Below are positions 26,685-35,836 of a stretch of 64,000 nucleotides of DNA, piece by piece. How positions within the stretch are numbered: position 1 is the first letter of the stretch; every line of letters begins with the position of its first letter. The DNA is taken from positions 180,222 through 244,221 of the forward strand of contig JADFXM010000005.1 of assembly GCA_015233565.1 (NCBI GenBank), written 5' to 3'. The DNA is from Candidatus Rifleibacteriota bacterium (lineage in GTDB: Bacteria > Muiribacteriota > Ozemobacteria > Ozemobacterales > Ozemobacteraceae). The notes under the pieces were generated by a model, which worked only from the letters and a program-made list of their open reading frames with translations, did not search any database and was not told the origin of the DNA. A program made the position numbers and the translations under genes.

Positions 26685-29006
26685 ATGAATTTTAAAACCA
26701 TTCTTCTTAAGAAGGAAAACTGCTTTTCTTGCGCAGAACACCTCGGGAAAAATGTTACCTTCCAGAAAAGTATAAGCAATTTGTGGGCAATTCATGCTTA
26801 TATTTTTGTGTTTACCGTCTTTTTTTCTATTCTCCCAACTTTTTTAAATGCTCAGGCAACCGAATTGGGGCCAACCGAACTGGAAATTTGGGATTATCCC
26901 CGTTGGCTCGAACCCGGTGAAAAAACCGACCGTTTCAAATGGATCAAAGAACAACTGAAAGCATTTGAAATAGCAAACCCCGGAGTCAAAGTTAAGCTGA
27001 CTGAAATGAGTTGGGCGCGAGGCGATGAAAAGCTGAAAATATGCGCCATTGCCGGAAAACATCCCGATATTGCTCCTGGAACAGTTCCACTTTTGTTTAT
27101 CAGAGAAGGATTGGTAGAACCAATTAACGAGTATCTTGAACCGGATGACTCCAAAGATTATTTGGAAGGCGCTTTAAAAGCTTTTTCAGTTGAAGGAAAA
27201 ATTTACGGTTGGCCCTGGTACATGGGTGGACAATTGCTTTTCGTGAACGCTGATATACTTGCGTCAGCTGGTGCAAGTCTTCCAACTGATGGAAGATGGA
27301 CCATAGACCAATTCATGGAAACTCTGAAAAAAATTAAAGCCTATCAGAAAGAACAAGGGTTTTATCCGCTGGGAATCTATTTCGAAAAGAATGAGACAGC
27401 CAATTTTCCTTTCGCTTTTGCATATGGCGGAAGCTGGCTTAATGACAAACTGGAATATCGCGGTAATTCCCCTGAGACGATCAAAGGGCTTCAATGGCTT
27501 AAAGGTTTGGTTGAGAGCGGTCTAGTCCCCCCAGACAGCGGAGGAAGAAACCCTCAAGATGCCTGGGACGGCTTCGCACGCGAGAAAAGAGTAGCAGTTG
27601 CCGCTTTCGGGTTATGGGCGATAAATTCATTAAAAACCAAGTTCCCGATAAATTTTAGAATTGTGCATTTTCCTGCGGAAAACGGAAAGAAAAATCCCTC
27701 TTTTTTGGGTGTGTCGGGTTTTTATGTTTTTAAAAACAGCAATCCAAAACGTGTCGCAGCAGCAATGAAACTTGCAAGATTTTTAACTTCTTCCCAAAAT
27801 CAGCAGGCGCTTGTAAATTACACACAATTTCCAACCCGCAAGAGCGCCGGGGATATATATTCCAGTGATTCAGCCATGCAAAGCGCATGGGACGTATTGA
27901 AAGAAGGAACTACGATCGTCAGTGATGCCAGATGGCCACAGTTCGACGAAGAAATTGAAGCCGCAGTACAAGGAATTTTAATCGGAAAAGAAGACCCCCG
28001 GACTGTGATGAAACAGGCTGGAGAGCGAATCGTCGGGCAAATGGGACGCAAAACGGGTTCAATTAACGAAGATTTAAGTAAGAGTTCGTTTTTGGGAAAA
28101 GTATTTTTGGGAATATTTCCATTCGCAATTTTTTTCGCCATTTTTACAGGGCAAATTCACGTTTTGTTCATTCTTCCCGCCATTACAATAATCGGATTAT
28201 TCCTGTGGTATCCACTCGGTGATGCTTTAGCTATGGCTTTCAGAGATTATCGGCTTGGCAGTGTGGGTGAATACACAATCAGCAATTTTCAAAGAGCTTT
28301 TGCTGATCCCAAATTTGTTACCGCTTGTTTTAATACCGCGATTTATACTTTAGTAGTTGTTCCGGCCAATGTTTTCACCGCCCTCATCGCAGCAAGTTTG
28401 ATCGCAAGCCTCGGAGGACGAATGAAATCTTTTTTCCGGGCGATGTATTATCTTCCCGGAGTAGCATCGGTAGTTGTATTAACAATGGTTTGGCGCTGGA
28501 TTTTCAACTACGACTTCGGATTGATAAATGAAGTTCTGAAATTTTTCGGAATCGGAGGAGTGGGTTGGATAACCGACCCCAAGGTTGCTTTTCTTTCCGT
28601 CATGCTAACCGGAATTCTTCGCTCCCCAGGCGGATCAATCCTCATTTATCTCGCAGCCATGGCAAATCTTCCCAAATCCCTTTATGAATCCGCACAACTA
28701 GAGGGTGCTTCTCCTTTCCAATGCTGGCGAATGATCACTGTTCCGCTTTTAAGGGGAACAACTCTGTTTCTTTGTATTACAGGTTGCATTGATGCCCTGC
28801 AAGTCTTTGCCCAGGTTTTTATGTTAACCAACGGCGGACCGGGGTATAGCACCGAAGTGGTTGTGCATCGGATTTACACAGCCGCTTTCAGGGATTTCGA
28901 ATTTGGCCTTTCATCCGCAATGGCCTTGATCCTCTTCATTGCAATTTTAGTTGTCACAGTAATACAAAAAAAATGGGCACCCTCTGGAGACATCGAACTC
29001 GCATGA
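26685..29006 (+). CDS. Fused sugar-binding protein and MalF-type ABC permease
   Basis: After an N-terminal membrane anchor (residues about 33-55), residues about 60-460 form a CUT1-type extracellular solute-binding domain (FEIANPGVKVKLTEM, GWPWYMGGQLLFVN, ending in the FLTSSQNQQALVNYTQFPTR pattern). A hydrophobic segment near 468-490 leads into a full MalF-like permease (WYPLGDALAMAF, NTAIYTLVVVPANVF, the EAA loop YESAQLEGASPFQCWRMITV, and LTNGGPGYSTEV). The two parts are normally separate genes. It overlaps the second permease gene by four bases. The ATP-binding subunit is missing here and probably is a shared MsmK/UgpC type elsewhere. The N-terminal 30 residues before the anchor may be non-coding if a later start is used. 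Confidence 0.88.
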   Translation: MNFKTILLKKENCFSCAEHLGKNVTFQKSISNLWAIHAYIFVFTVFFSILPTFLNAQATELGPTELEIWDYPRWLEPGEKTDRFKWIKEQLKAFEIANPGVKVKLTEMSWARGDEKLKICAIAGKHPDIAPGTVPLLFIREGLVEPINEYLEPDDSKDYLEGALKAFSVEGKIYGWPWYMGGQLLFVNADILASAGASLPTDGRWTIDQFMETLKKIKAYQKEQGFYPLGIYFEKNETANFPFAFAYGGSWLNDKLEYRGNSPETIKGLQWLKGLVESGLVPPDSGGRNPQDAWDGFAREKRVAVAAFGLWAINSLKTKFPINFRIVHFPAENGKKNPSFLGVSGFYVFKNSNPKRVAAAMKLARFLTSSQNQQALVNYTQFPTRKSAGDIYSSDSAMQSAWDVLKEGTTIVSDARWPQFDEEIEAAVQGILIGKEDPRTVMKQAGERIVGQMGRKTGSINEDLSKSSFLGKVFLGIFPFAIFFAIFTGQIHVLFILPAITIIGLFLWYPLGDALAMAFRDYRLGSVGEYTISNFQRAFADPKFVTACFNTAIYTLVVVPANVFTALIAASLIASLGGRMKSFFRAMYYLPGVASVVVLTMVWRWIFNYDFGLINEVLKFFGIGGVGWITDPKVAFLSVMLTGILRSPGGSILIYLAAMANLPKSLYESAQLEGASPFQCWRMITVPLLRGTTLFLCITGCIDALQVFAQVFMLTNGGPGYSTEVVVHRIYTAAFRDFEFGLSSAMALILFIAILVVTVIQKKWAPSGDIELA

Positions 29007-29842
29007 GCCGGAAAAATAATTTTAAGAAATTTTCTAAACCAACACGCCTGGGCTTTGCCCCTGCGATAATAATCCTCACTCTTGGTTTGATTTTTACATT
29101 TGGGCCTTTAATCTGGATGCTTGTAACCGCATTTTGCGAAGGGGATCCAGCTTCTGGATTAAAAGGAGTTTCTTTTTCCTTTGAAAATTTCCGAACACTT
29201 TTTTCCGATGGCAGGATTTTTCAGTGGGCAATAAATTCCTTTCTTGTAGCAACCGCCATAACACTAGGGCAGTTGATTTTGAATTCAATGGCTGCCTTTG
29301 GGTTTTCAGTAGGACGATTCAAAGGCAGAGAAGTTCTTTTCTGGCTTGTCTTAGCCGGAATGATGGTTCCTGGACAAATTGTTATGCTCCCACTTTTCCT
29401 TTTCATGTCGAAACTTGGGTTAGTAGATTCTCTGATGGCTGTAGTTCTTCCCGGCTTGGCCGCACCTTTTGGAATTTACCTGATTCGCCAATATATGGAT
29501 TCCATCCCACGCGAACTTGTAGAAGCTGCCAGAATTGACGGAGCGACCGAATTCGAGATTTATCTGCGTGTTTTTCTTCCACTCGCATCTCCAATTTTGG
29601 CTACATCCGGAATATTCGTTTTTATCACACATTGGAACTCTTTCTTATGGCCATTGGTAACGCTCACATCTTCCTCAAAATATACTCTGACCGTCGGTCT
29701 TGCGCTCCTTCAAGATCAGCAGGTGATGGAATACGGCCTTTTAATGGCTGGAGCTACAATTGCAGCTGTTCCAATGATTGCAGTATTCGTGTTTTTCTCT
29801 CGATTTTTACTTGAAGGAATCAGAGGTGGATCGTTCAAATGA
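29003..29842 (+). CDS. MalG-type sugar ABC permease
   Basis: The 279-aa protein has six predicted membrane helices and the EAA loop IPRELVEAARIDGATEFEIYLRV with the conserved Gly, followed by FVFITHWNSFLWPLV, typical of CUT1 inner permeases. ATG 29003 overlaps the upstream stop (ATGA), so it is translated with the fused permease. It forms the second half of the channel. The stop overlaps the next ATG in the same way, tying the sugar kinase-like gene to the transporter. Confidence 0.93.
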   Translation: MSRKNNFKKFSKPTRLGFAPAIIILTLGLIFTFGPLIWMLVTAFCEGDPASGLKGVSFSFENFRTLFSDGRIFQWAINSFLVATAITLGQLILNSMAAFGFSVGRFKGREVLFWLVLAGMMVPGQIVMLPLFLFMSKLGLVDSLMAVVLPGLAAPFGIYLIRQYMDSIPRELVEAARIDGATEFEIYLRVFLPLASPILATSGIFVFITHWNSFLWPLVTLTSSSKYTLTVGLALLQDQQVMEYGLLMAGATIAAVPMIAVFVFFSRFLLEGIRGGSFK

Positions 29843-30822
29843 ATGAATCAAATTTTTTCCTCACAATTGACCTTGGGGGAAGTCGGCTTCGAGCAAAAGC
29901 CTTTTCAATAGATGATGCAAACAAAAGTCTCGAGTTTGAACTACCAGGGCAAAATTTACGCCTGGTCGGTGATCTTGAACTCGGAAAGACTTTTTTGGCA
30001 ATTCGCGATCGAATTGAAGTTGAATTCGGAAAAAACATCTTCACCTGGCTCATTGGGGCAGCAGGAACGAAGGGATTGCAAGACAAAAGACGGATATCGC
30101 AACTACTTGGAGATTTAGGAATCAACCACACTGAGCTTAGGGTTTTTCCCGATGCCGAAGCCGCATGGGCTGCAGCATTTGGTGGAAAGCCCGGAATTAT
30201 CACTATAAATGGTACCGGGTCAGTGGTTTTTGGAAGGAGTGGTGATGCCTTCTATCGAAAAGGCGGTTGGGGATACCTTCTTGATAACTCTCCATCCGGT
30301 TCCTATTTCGGAAGACTGGCGATAAAAAGGCTTCTGCAAGAATGGGAAGAAAAACCTGATGAACCAATTCTTTCCCGAATGTATGCAGAAAAATTTCCCA
30401 ACTGGCCTCAAGACCGTGCTGAGTTGGTCAATCTCGTATATTCAACTCCCAATCCTCAACAGTTTTTCGGAACCTTTTCTCCATTGTTTTTGAATTCTGT
30501 GGAAAAGGGTTGCAAATGGTGTTCGGAAATGCTTTTCCACTCCCTGGAAACCTTATTTTCACAGATAGTTTCTTTACGCAAAACTTGTTTTAATAATACC
30601 GCAGCACCACTCTGCGGCATAGGGGGACTTTGGGAGAATTCCGCTTACTTTGTGGAAAAAACCACTCATTTCTTTCGAAATAAAGATTCTCAAAAAATTC
30701 AAATCGTTAAACCAGCATTTTCAGGCGTCATTGGGCCTTTGATTCTGTATTTTCTTGAAAAAGGAAAGGATATCAGTAAAATACAACCCTCTTTAATTTT
30801 ATTGGAAAAATCTACTAAATAA
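29839..30822 (+). CDS. BadF/GlcNAc-kinase family ATPase
   Basis: The ASKHA fold is visible: phosphate-1 loop TIDLGGSRLRAKAFS, PDAEAAWAAAFGG, phosphate-2 INGTGSVVFGR, then the GGWGYLLDNSPSGSYFGR block typical of N-acetylglucosamine kinases, and a late GGLWEN segment. Length 327 aa fits. It likely phosphorylates the sugar brought in by the upstream transporter, which suggests GlcNAc or another amino sugar as substrate; that is an inference from family and context. ATGA overlap with the permease gene. Confidence 0.82.
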   Translation: MNESNFFLTIDLGGSRLRAKAFSIDDANKSLEFELPGQNLRLVGDLELGKTFLAIRDRIEVEFGKNIFTWLIGAAGTKGLQDKRRISQLLGDLGINHTELRVFPDAEAAWAAAFGGKPGIITINGTGSVVFGRSGDAFYRKGGWGYLLDNSPSGSYFGRLAIKRLLQEWEEKPDEPILSRMYAEKFPNWPQDRAELVNLVYSTPNPQQFFGTFSPLFLNSVEKGCKWCSEMLFHSLETLFSQIVSLRKTCFNNTAAPLCGIGGLWENSAYFVEKTTHFFRNKDSQKIQIVKPAFSGVIGPLILYFLEKGKDISKIQPSLILLEKSTK

Positions 30823-30845
30823 CTTATATTTTGCGGAGAAAATTC

Positions 30846-31274
30846 ATGAAAACCCGAATTTTACTATTTTCAATTTTGATCTCGATTCTTTGCTTTCAAC
30901 ATTGTTCAGCGGCTGTTGATGAGGTGTGGTTTGACAAGCTGGAAGACGGTATTAATGCAGCCACCAAAGAACAAAAAATTGTACTGGTTGGCTTTACAAC
31001 TGAATGGTGCAAATGGTGCCTTAAAATGAAACGAGAGATTCTTGAAGCCGATCAATTTTTGATTTTTGCCAAGGATAATTTCGTAAAAGTAATGTTGGAT
31101 GCAGAAAAAAACGAAAAAATATCTGCACAATTCAAGATTGAAAACTACCCAACATTTGTTATTTTAGACTCACAAAAAAATGAACTTGGACGCATTGAAG
31201 GTTTCAAAGAAATGAAGGACTTCATCGAAATTTTGAAAAGATTCGTTAATCGCAAAGATACAAAAAAAAAGTAG
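30846..31274 (+). CDS. Exported thioredoxin-like protein (WCKWC)
   Basis: A signal peptide (residues 3-22, ending HCSA) precedes a thioredoxin fold with the redox motif WCKWC near residue 56 and the cis-proline segment YPTFVIL. The CxxC and NYPT arrangement is that of DUF255/thioredoxin_7-like proteins. It probably acts as a periplasmic thiol oxidoreductase or, given the Lys-Trp in the motif, a DsbD-gamma-like reductant. ATG 30846 follows GGAG. It sits nine bases plus leader after the kinase gene and may be in the same transcript, though functionally unrelated. It converges on the next gene with only four bases between. Confidence 0.82.
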   Translation: MKTRILLFSILISILCFQHCSAAVDEVWFDKLEDGINAATKEQKIVLVGFTTEWCKWCLKMKREILEADQFLIFAKDNFVKVMLDAEKNEKISAQFKIENYPTFVILDSQKNELGRIEGFKEMKDFIEILKRFVNRKDTKKK

Positions 31275-31278
31275 CCCC

Positions 31279-31887
31279 TCACTTCCAACCAAGAAGTAAA
31301 AAAGCATCATCAATCTTGTCAATAGTGGTTCCAACCATCATTGAATCAAGGGCTGCAGCTTTGTTCATAAAGTTTTTGGCAGTCTGCAAATCTCCTGAAA
31401 AGGCATAAGCCAAAGCTGCCAATGCATGAACTTTTGCCGAACTGAGACCTAAACCGGCATGAGTTTGGGAAAATTTTTCGGGAGGCATGTTACCAAGCAT
31501 TTCTGCTGCTCTCAAATAGTCATTCGTTGTTTGCCTTCGATAAATCAAGGCACCTGCTAGTCCCACTTTTGCTTCATTATCAAGAGAAGCCGCTATTTCG
31601 AAATAAGGGATACTTTCCAGAATTTTCCCATTTTTTGCCAAAGACCAGCCAAGCCCGTTATTTGCATCGATTCTCTGTGAATCAGTAATGGGAGAAGTCA
31701 AAGCCTGTGTGAAATTTCCCTGTGCGGTCAGGTAATTCCCAACTTTAATGTTTGACCAACCGTCATTGATGAGCTGTTGAGTCACATACGCAGTTTGTCC
31801 ACCTCCGCCACTGCTTCCTCCACAATTCTGAATCACAGGAAAGCACAAAATTACAACAATCAATATGAAAATCTTTTTTTTCAGCAT
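31279..31887 (-). CDS. TPR-like lipoprotein
   Basis: The signal peptide ends at Cys in IQNCGGSSGGGG. The lipobox is imperfect, but the Gly/Ser-rich stretch after Cys is typical of lipoproteins. The rest holds tetratricopeptide-like helices (GNYLTAQGNFTQALTS, NNGLGWSLAKNGKILESIPYF, ALAALAYAFSGDLQTAKNF). AAGGAG lies eight bases before ATG 31887, so the longer frame to 31944 is unlikely. Similar in plan to the lipoprotein at 35-874. It may be a periplasmic assembly partner; function unknown. Confidence 0.75.
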   Translation of the reverse strand: MLKKKIFILIVVILCFPVIQNCGGSSGGGGQTAYVTQQLINDGWSNIKVGNYLTAQGNFTQALTSPITDSQRIDANNGLGWSLAKNGKILESIPYFEIAASLDNEAKVGLAGALIYRRQTTNDYLRAAEMLGNMPPEKFSQTHAGLGLSSAKVHALAALAYAFSGDLQTAKNFMNKAAALDSMMVGTTIDKIDDAFLLLGWK

Positions 31888-32197
31888 AAATACGGCTCCT
31901 TGCCGAACTTCTCCTGCATAGCTGTCATCATTTCTATTAAACAATACCGCCGCTTTTGCGGCAAATTACCGCTCTAAAAACCTGATCAACCTGGCAAACC
32001 ACAGTTGCTTAATTTGAATAAAAATTATTCTTCTTCAATACTTTTTCCTATCTGTGATGACTCAATCACCATTGCTCTGCGCTCATCTTTGCACATCTAC
32101 TGTTTGTTTACTAGCATTTATCCTCTATTTTGCCATGTCCATTTTAAGGGTGAAGAAAGTTTTTTACGATTTAAATGCGATCGGCAATATTCGAATT

Positions 32198-35197
32198 TCA
32201 CCTTAGAACTACAATTTTTTTCCGAATTTTGCTTTCTCCTGTTGATGTCGAAATTTGGAAAATCGCGAAATAAACACCATTTGCAACTTTTTTCCCGTCA
32301 TTATTTTTTAGGTTCCATTGAGCTTCAAAGGCGCCATCTCCCCGATAACTCAAAGTAGTGTCGTAAACTTCATCTCCACGCATATCCCGAACACAAACAT
32401 CGATTGAATAAACCGATGAAATGCTCCCTTTGAAAGAACATCTGAATTTTGCCCAATCTCGAGCTGGATTGGGATAAGCCGTTGCTTCCTGAATTGAAAA
32501 TCCGGAAACAACCTGAGCGGTAATTTTGGAAGATGCTATATTTCCCAAGCGGTCTTGGACTTTAACATCCAAATCTACATTTCCATCTTTCAACGAAGAA
32601 GAATCAACTTCAATTTTTCCGGAAAGGGAATTGAATTTTGCGGGAACCCGACATCCATCACATGCGACTTCTACAGATGACTCATCGATTCCGGAGCCTG
32701 AATCTTTTGCAGTAATTTGTATCTTTCCTGCTTCACTTTCAACTTTTTCCGCGATCACCGGCGGGACATTGTCAATTCCAACAAAGACTTCCGAAGGTTT
32801 GGTGATTTCTCCTTGGGCAACTGAGCCCTCAACTTTACAGGATCCAAGGAAAAAAGCTTTATTATCATTTATTTCAAATAACCCAACTTTATCAAAGACA
32901 TTTTTGAGTCCAGTCTTGAGTGGAATCGAAATTTGGACGGGCTTTTCAAACTTATCTTCCCCGACAGAAACCTGGACAGACTGACTAATGGGTTGAATTC
33001 CGGCAAACGAGACTCCTGAATTTCCCGATGACATGGTTATCCAGTTCGCTTTGTTAAGAGCTCCTTCCGGAATTCTCAAGTTTGCAAATGAAGCACTGAG
33101 CTGCCCCTGGCTTTTGGCAGGATAATAAACTGCAGAAAACTTAAGAAGATTGGACAGAATTGTACCATTAGAATTTGTTCCGAAAGCTGATACTGTCCCT
33201 TCACCAGAAGCGGCCAAGCGATAATTTGTAATATAGACGCTGTCACTTATCGGAGTCATTACCAGATATCCCTGTTCGCTATTGTAGGTCATCTGTAAAC
33301 GAGGTGTAGCCGCGAATTTATCTGTAGTTCTTACTACAATCTGTAATTCATTTTCAAAAATCGGATGAGGAAAAATCGCAAGTTTCAAATCTGAAAATGT
33401 TGCAGAATAAACATAGTTTTGTTTTTCATAATTTCCAGAAGAAACTACCATTGGGACAAGAACCAAATTTTCGTAGGTTGACCCGGCACCATAGTTCTGT
33501 ATAAGAAGATTACCTGCTTGTTTGTCGTCCAGATAGAGATATTCCACTGCTGGATCCACCTGAGGACCCCTCTTGATTACTCCAGCTTTGAAAGTAACTC
33601 CATCAGATCCATCAAAACCAACGCTAAGGTTTCCTGTACTTCCCGAAACTTCAATATAATTAGCAGCCCAAGGATTAACCGATGAGGACCGTGCCGTTCC
33701 CTGGGGAGTCAGGATCACTCTTTCGGTAAATTTCACCGGTAAATGTTGGGCAACCCCAAGATCATTGCTTTGATCAGTGTCATTGTCCACCGCATAACCC
33801 CATTTTCCATCGTTAAGAGGGCTCATATCCAACTTTCGAGTCTTGTCGATGTAATTTGCAATGGCCCAATCCGAAAAAACCTGATCAAATGTAGTGTTAA
33901 GAGGCTTCAAAGAATCATTTATTTTGATAATTCCCGTCCCATTCTTATCACTCACAAGATTTCGCATGAAAGTCGGACCGTTGTTTTTAGCGTAATGCTC
34001 TATCAAATAAAACATGAAAAGATAAGAAGCGCCGTAATTTGCAAACGGATTACTACCCAACCAAGTATCCAATCTCGGGTCAACAAGGATAGTATTGGGA
34101 TTTTTAATGAATTCGTCCAGGTTTGATGTATGAGTTTGATTGTAAATATAAGTTCCGTATTGAGTAAATGCCTCTTCCAGCCAGCGTTCTTCATCCTGAT
34201 TTCCCATATTGTAATGGATCATGTGAACGAATTCGTGTGCAATAGTGCCATAAACCCGTTGAGGATTATTCACATAGTTGGGGAAAAGATCAATATAGAG
34301 AAGTTCTTTTTCATTACTTGTACTAATTTGAGAGCGGGGGAGTTCGTTCCCTGCCCAAAAATATCCTAGAAATTGTCCAAGTCCATCCTGAATATCATCA
34401 AGTAAAATATAAATCTTCGGGTCTTGATCTACATCAGGTTCTTCGCCAAACCATTCACGCATTTTCGGATAAATGTTCCCGTCAAATTCATCGGCAAGCT
34501 CCTGAAGCTTTATTCTTGCAAGATTCTTGTCGGCTCCCAGAATAAACCTTGGGTCAATTGATTTCGCCCCTGTTGCAGGAGCATAATAAATTTTCTCTCC
34601 CCCCGCTGTATCAGGCCAATACATTCCCCATTCTGATTTGGGTGCTGGTGTTTGATCTTCAGTTGCTGATATTCCCCGTGGCAGTGTTGGAAAAAACATC
34701 GTCGGAACGAAAATGTAACAGTGGCTTCCAATGAATCTCAATACAGCCTTGGGATAGTGCCCATTTTTGTCGAGATCATAGAATTCACCATTCCAATCGA
34801 CCCCTGCGGCTGGCTGTCCGCTATCAGTAGTAATATTTCCCCCGGAATTCGGCCATTCCCCGCCATCGTGGTAAAGATCGGTTAATCCAAGTCCATTTTT
34901 CGTATAAAATGGAATGGCAGCACTATCTACATCTGCTGCAGTGAAGTTCCTTCCTCCAACAATGAATTTGATGTTCCCCTGAAGTCTGCTTCCCTTGATT
35001 TTTAATTTCTTCATTGAAGCCGCAACTTCAGGAGGAACGTAATTCACAAAAGGACCAATATCAGGAAAAATCCCCAAATTTGCAGAATTTCTCGCAAGCC
35101 CGATAACCGTTTCGCGAATATAAGAGCTTGTAAACTGCGCAAAAAGCAGATTGGAAGAAAGAAAAACGAACAATAAACTAACAATTAATTTTTTCAT
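32198..35197 (-). CDS. Large secreted zinc metallopeptidase with C-terminal Ig/sorting-like domain
   Basis: A signal peptide (residues 1-20, ending NLLFA) leads a 999-aa protein. The zinc motif HEFVHMIH lies near residue 320, with EERWLEEAFTQY about 15 residues later supplying a probable third ligand (gluzincin/M6-like arrangement). Domains rich in beta strands follow. The last 90 residues (AYPNPARDWAKFRC...NNDGKKVANGVYF...KIVVLR) resemble the FlgD-type Ig or type IX secretion C-terminal domain. It likely acts at or outside the cell surface. Whether a type IX system exists cannot be judged from this window. Confidence 0.82.
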   Translation of the reverse strand: MKKLIVSLLFVFLSSNLLFAQFTSSYIRETVIGLARNSANLGIFPDIGPFVNYVPPEVAASMKKLKIKGSRLQGNIKFIVGGRNFTAADVDSAAIPFYTKNGLGLTDLYHDGGEWPNSGGNITTDSGQPAAGVDWNGEFYDLDKNGHYPKAVLRFIGSHCYIFVPTMFFPTLPRGISATEDQTPAPKSEWGMYWPDTAGGEKIYYAPATGAKSIDPRFILGADKNLARIKLQELADEFDGNIYPKMREWFGEEPDVDQDPKIYILLDDIQDGLGQFLGYFWAGNELPRSQISTSNEKELLYIDLFPNYVNNPQRVYGTIAHEFVHMIHYNMGNQDEERWLEEAFTQYGTYIYNQTHTSNLDEFIKNPNTILVDPRLDTWLGSNPFANYGASYLFMFYLIEHYAKNNGPTFMRNLVSDKNGTGIIKINDSLKPLNTTFDQVFSDWAIANYIDKTRKLDMSPLNDGKWGYAVDNDTDQSNDLGVAQHLPVKFTERVILTPQGTARSSSVNPWAANYIEVSGSTGNLSVGFDGSDGVTFKAGVIKRGPQVDPAVEYLYLDDKQAGNLLIQNYGAGSTYENLVLVPMVVSSGNYEKQNYVYSATFSDLKLAIFPHPIFENELQIVVRTTDKFAATPRLQMTYNSEQGYLVMTPISDSVYITNYRLAASGEGTVSAFGTNSNGTILSNLLKFSAVYYPAKSQGQLSASFANLRIPEGALNKANWITMSSGNSGVSFAGIQPISQSVQVSVGEDKFEKPVQISIPLKTGLKNVFDKVGLFEINDNKAFFLGSCKVEGSVAQGEITKPSEVFVGIDNVPPVIAEKVESEAGKIQITAKDSGSGIDESSVEVACDGCRVPAKFNSLSGKIEVDSSSLKDGNVDLDVKVQDRLGNIASSKITAQVVSGFSIQEATAYPNPARDWAKFRCSFKGSISSVYSIDVCVRDMRGDEVYDTTLSYRGDGAFEAQWNLKNNDGKKVANGVYFAIFQISTSTGESKIRKKIVVLR

Positions 35198-35360
35198 ATT
35201 TTTCGCCCATCTATACCTATTCGATAATCTATCGGCAATTTCTCGGAAATTTTATAATTTAACGAACCGAGTTGTGCTTAATAGTTTTGATCCTCCGGAA
35301 GTCCGAAGGGACGAACACTTTGGGGAAAATCGCTTTGAAAGGGAATTTGTCAAGCAAGTG

Positions 35361-35510
35361 ATGTCAGACCCAGGGCAAACACATTTAAATACCTGAAACA
35401 AACATGAATACTGTAAAATTTGAGAAAAAAATTACCTGTGTCCAAATTCCTGAGACTAGCTTAAATAGTAGATCTCGATGGTTTTAATGCGTTTGCCCTG
35501 ATGTCAGACC
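35361..35510. mobile_element. MITE with CAGGG ends (130 bp) and 10-bp target duplication
   Basis: ATGTCAGACC is repeated at 35361-35370 and 35501-35510. The element between starts CAGGGCAAACACATT and ends with the complement of CAGGGCAAACGCATT (14 of 15 equal). CAGGG ends with 8-10-bp duplications are characteristic of the ISAs1 family as I remember it. No coding frame is inside, so it would need a transposase supplied elsewhere. Confidence 0.82.
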
Positions 35511-35662
35511 CAGCAACAAAGAACAAATTCATATTGACATTGGCAATTAACCATGCAATTTAAAAAAACTTCACGGAAATATAAATTTTTCAAATTTTCT
35601 GCACTTGTGTTGATGCAGGTCTATAAGTCAAGTATTTTTACTCTTTTTCGCTGTGTCAGACC
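35511..35662. mobile_element. MITE with CAGC ends, first copy (143 bp), 9-bp duplication
   Basis: The element 35511-35653 starts CAGCAACAAAG and ends with the complement of CAGCGAAAAAG (9 of 11). TGTCAGACC flanks it at 35502-35510 and 35654-35662. It is closely similar along its length to 63506-63651. It was inserted exactly at the right target copy of the preceding element, so this target sequence now appears three times. Confidence 0.85.
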
Positions 35663-35836
35663 ATTGCAAAGAAATGAAATTGATGACAGAGTTGCAAAAA
35701 TTAACTGAGGTTGCTTTGGCTCCGCTTTGTGAGAATCATTTCACAAACTCCGGGCAAATTCTTTGGATTAAAATTCTCATTACAAGGAAGCTTCCAAGCA
35801 ATATACAATTGAGGAACAGTTTTCTGGTGATGAAAT

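Larger units (their letters stand above)
35198..35836. other. Gene-poor region made of two MITEs in a possible dead frame
   Basis: Apart from the two elements, the flanks can be joined into one frame: the plus frame ending …GENRFEREFVKQVMSD before 35370 continues, after removal of both elements and their extra target copies, into HCKEMKLMTELQKLTEV… up to a stop at 35847. No start with a ribosome-binding site is evident, and the frame overlaps the neighbours on both sides, so it is at best a remnant. Confidence 0.35.

Noticed and set aside
31950..31963. GCCGC-AAAA-GCGGC hairpin as a terminator
   Set aside because: It lacks a T-run on either strand and lies upstream of a gene start.
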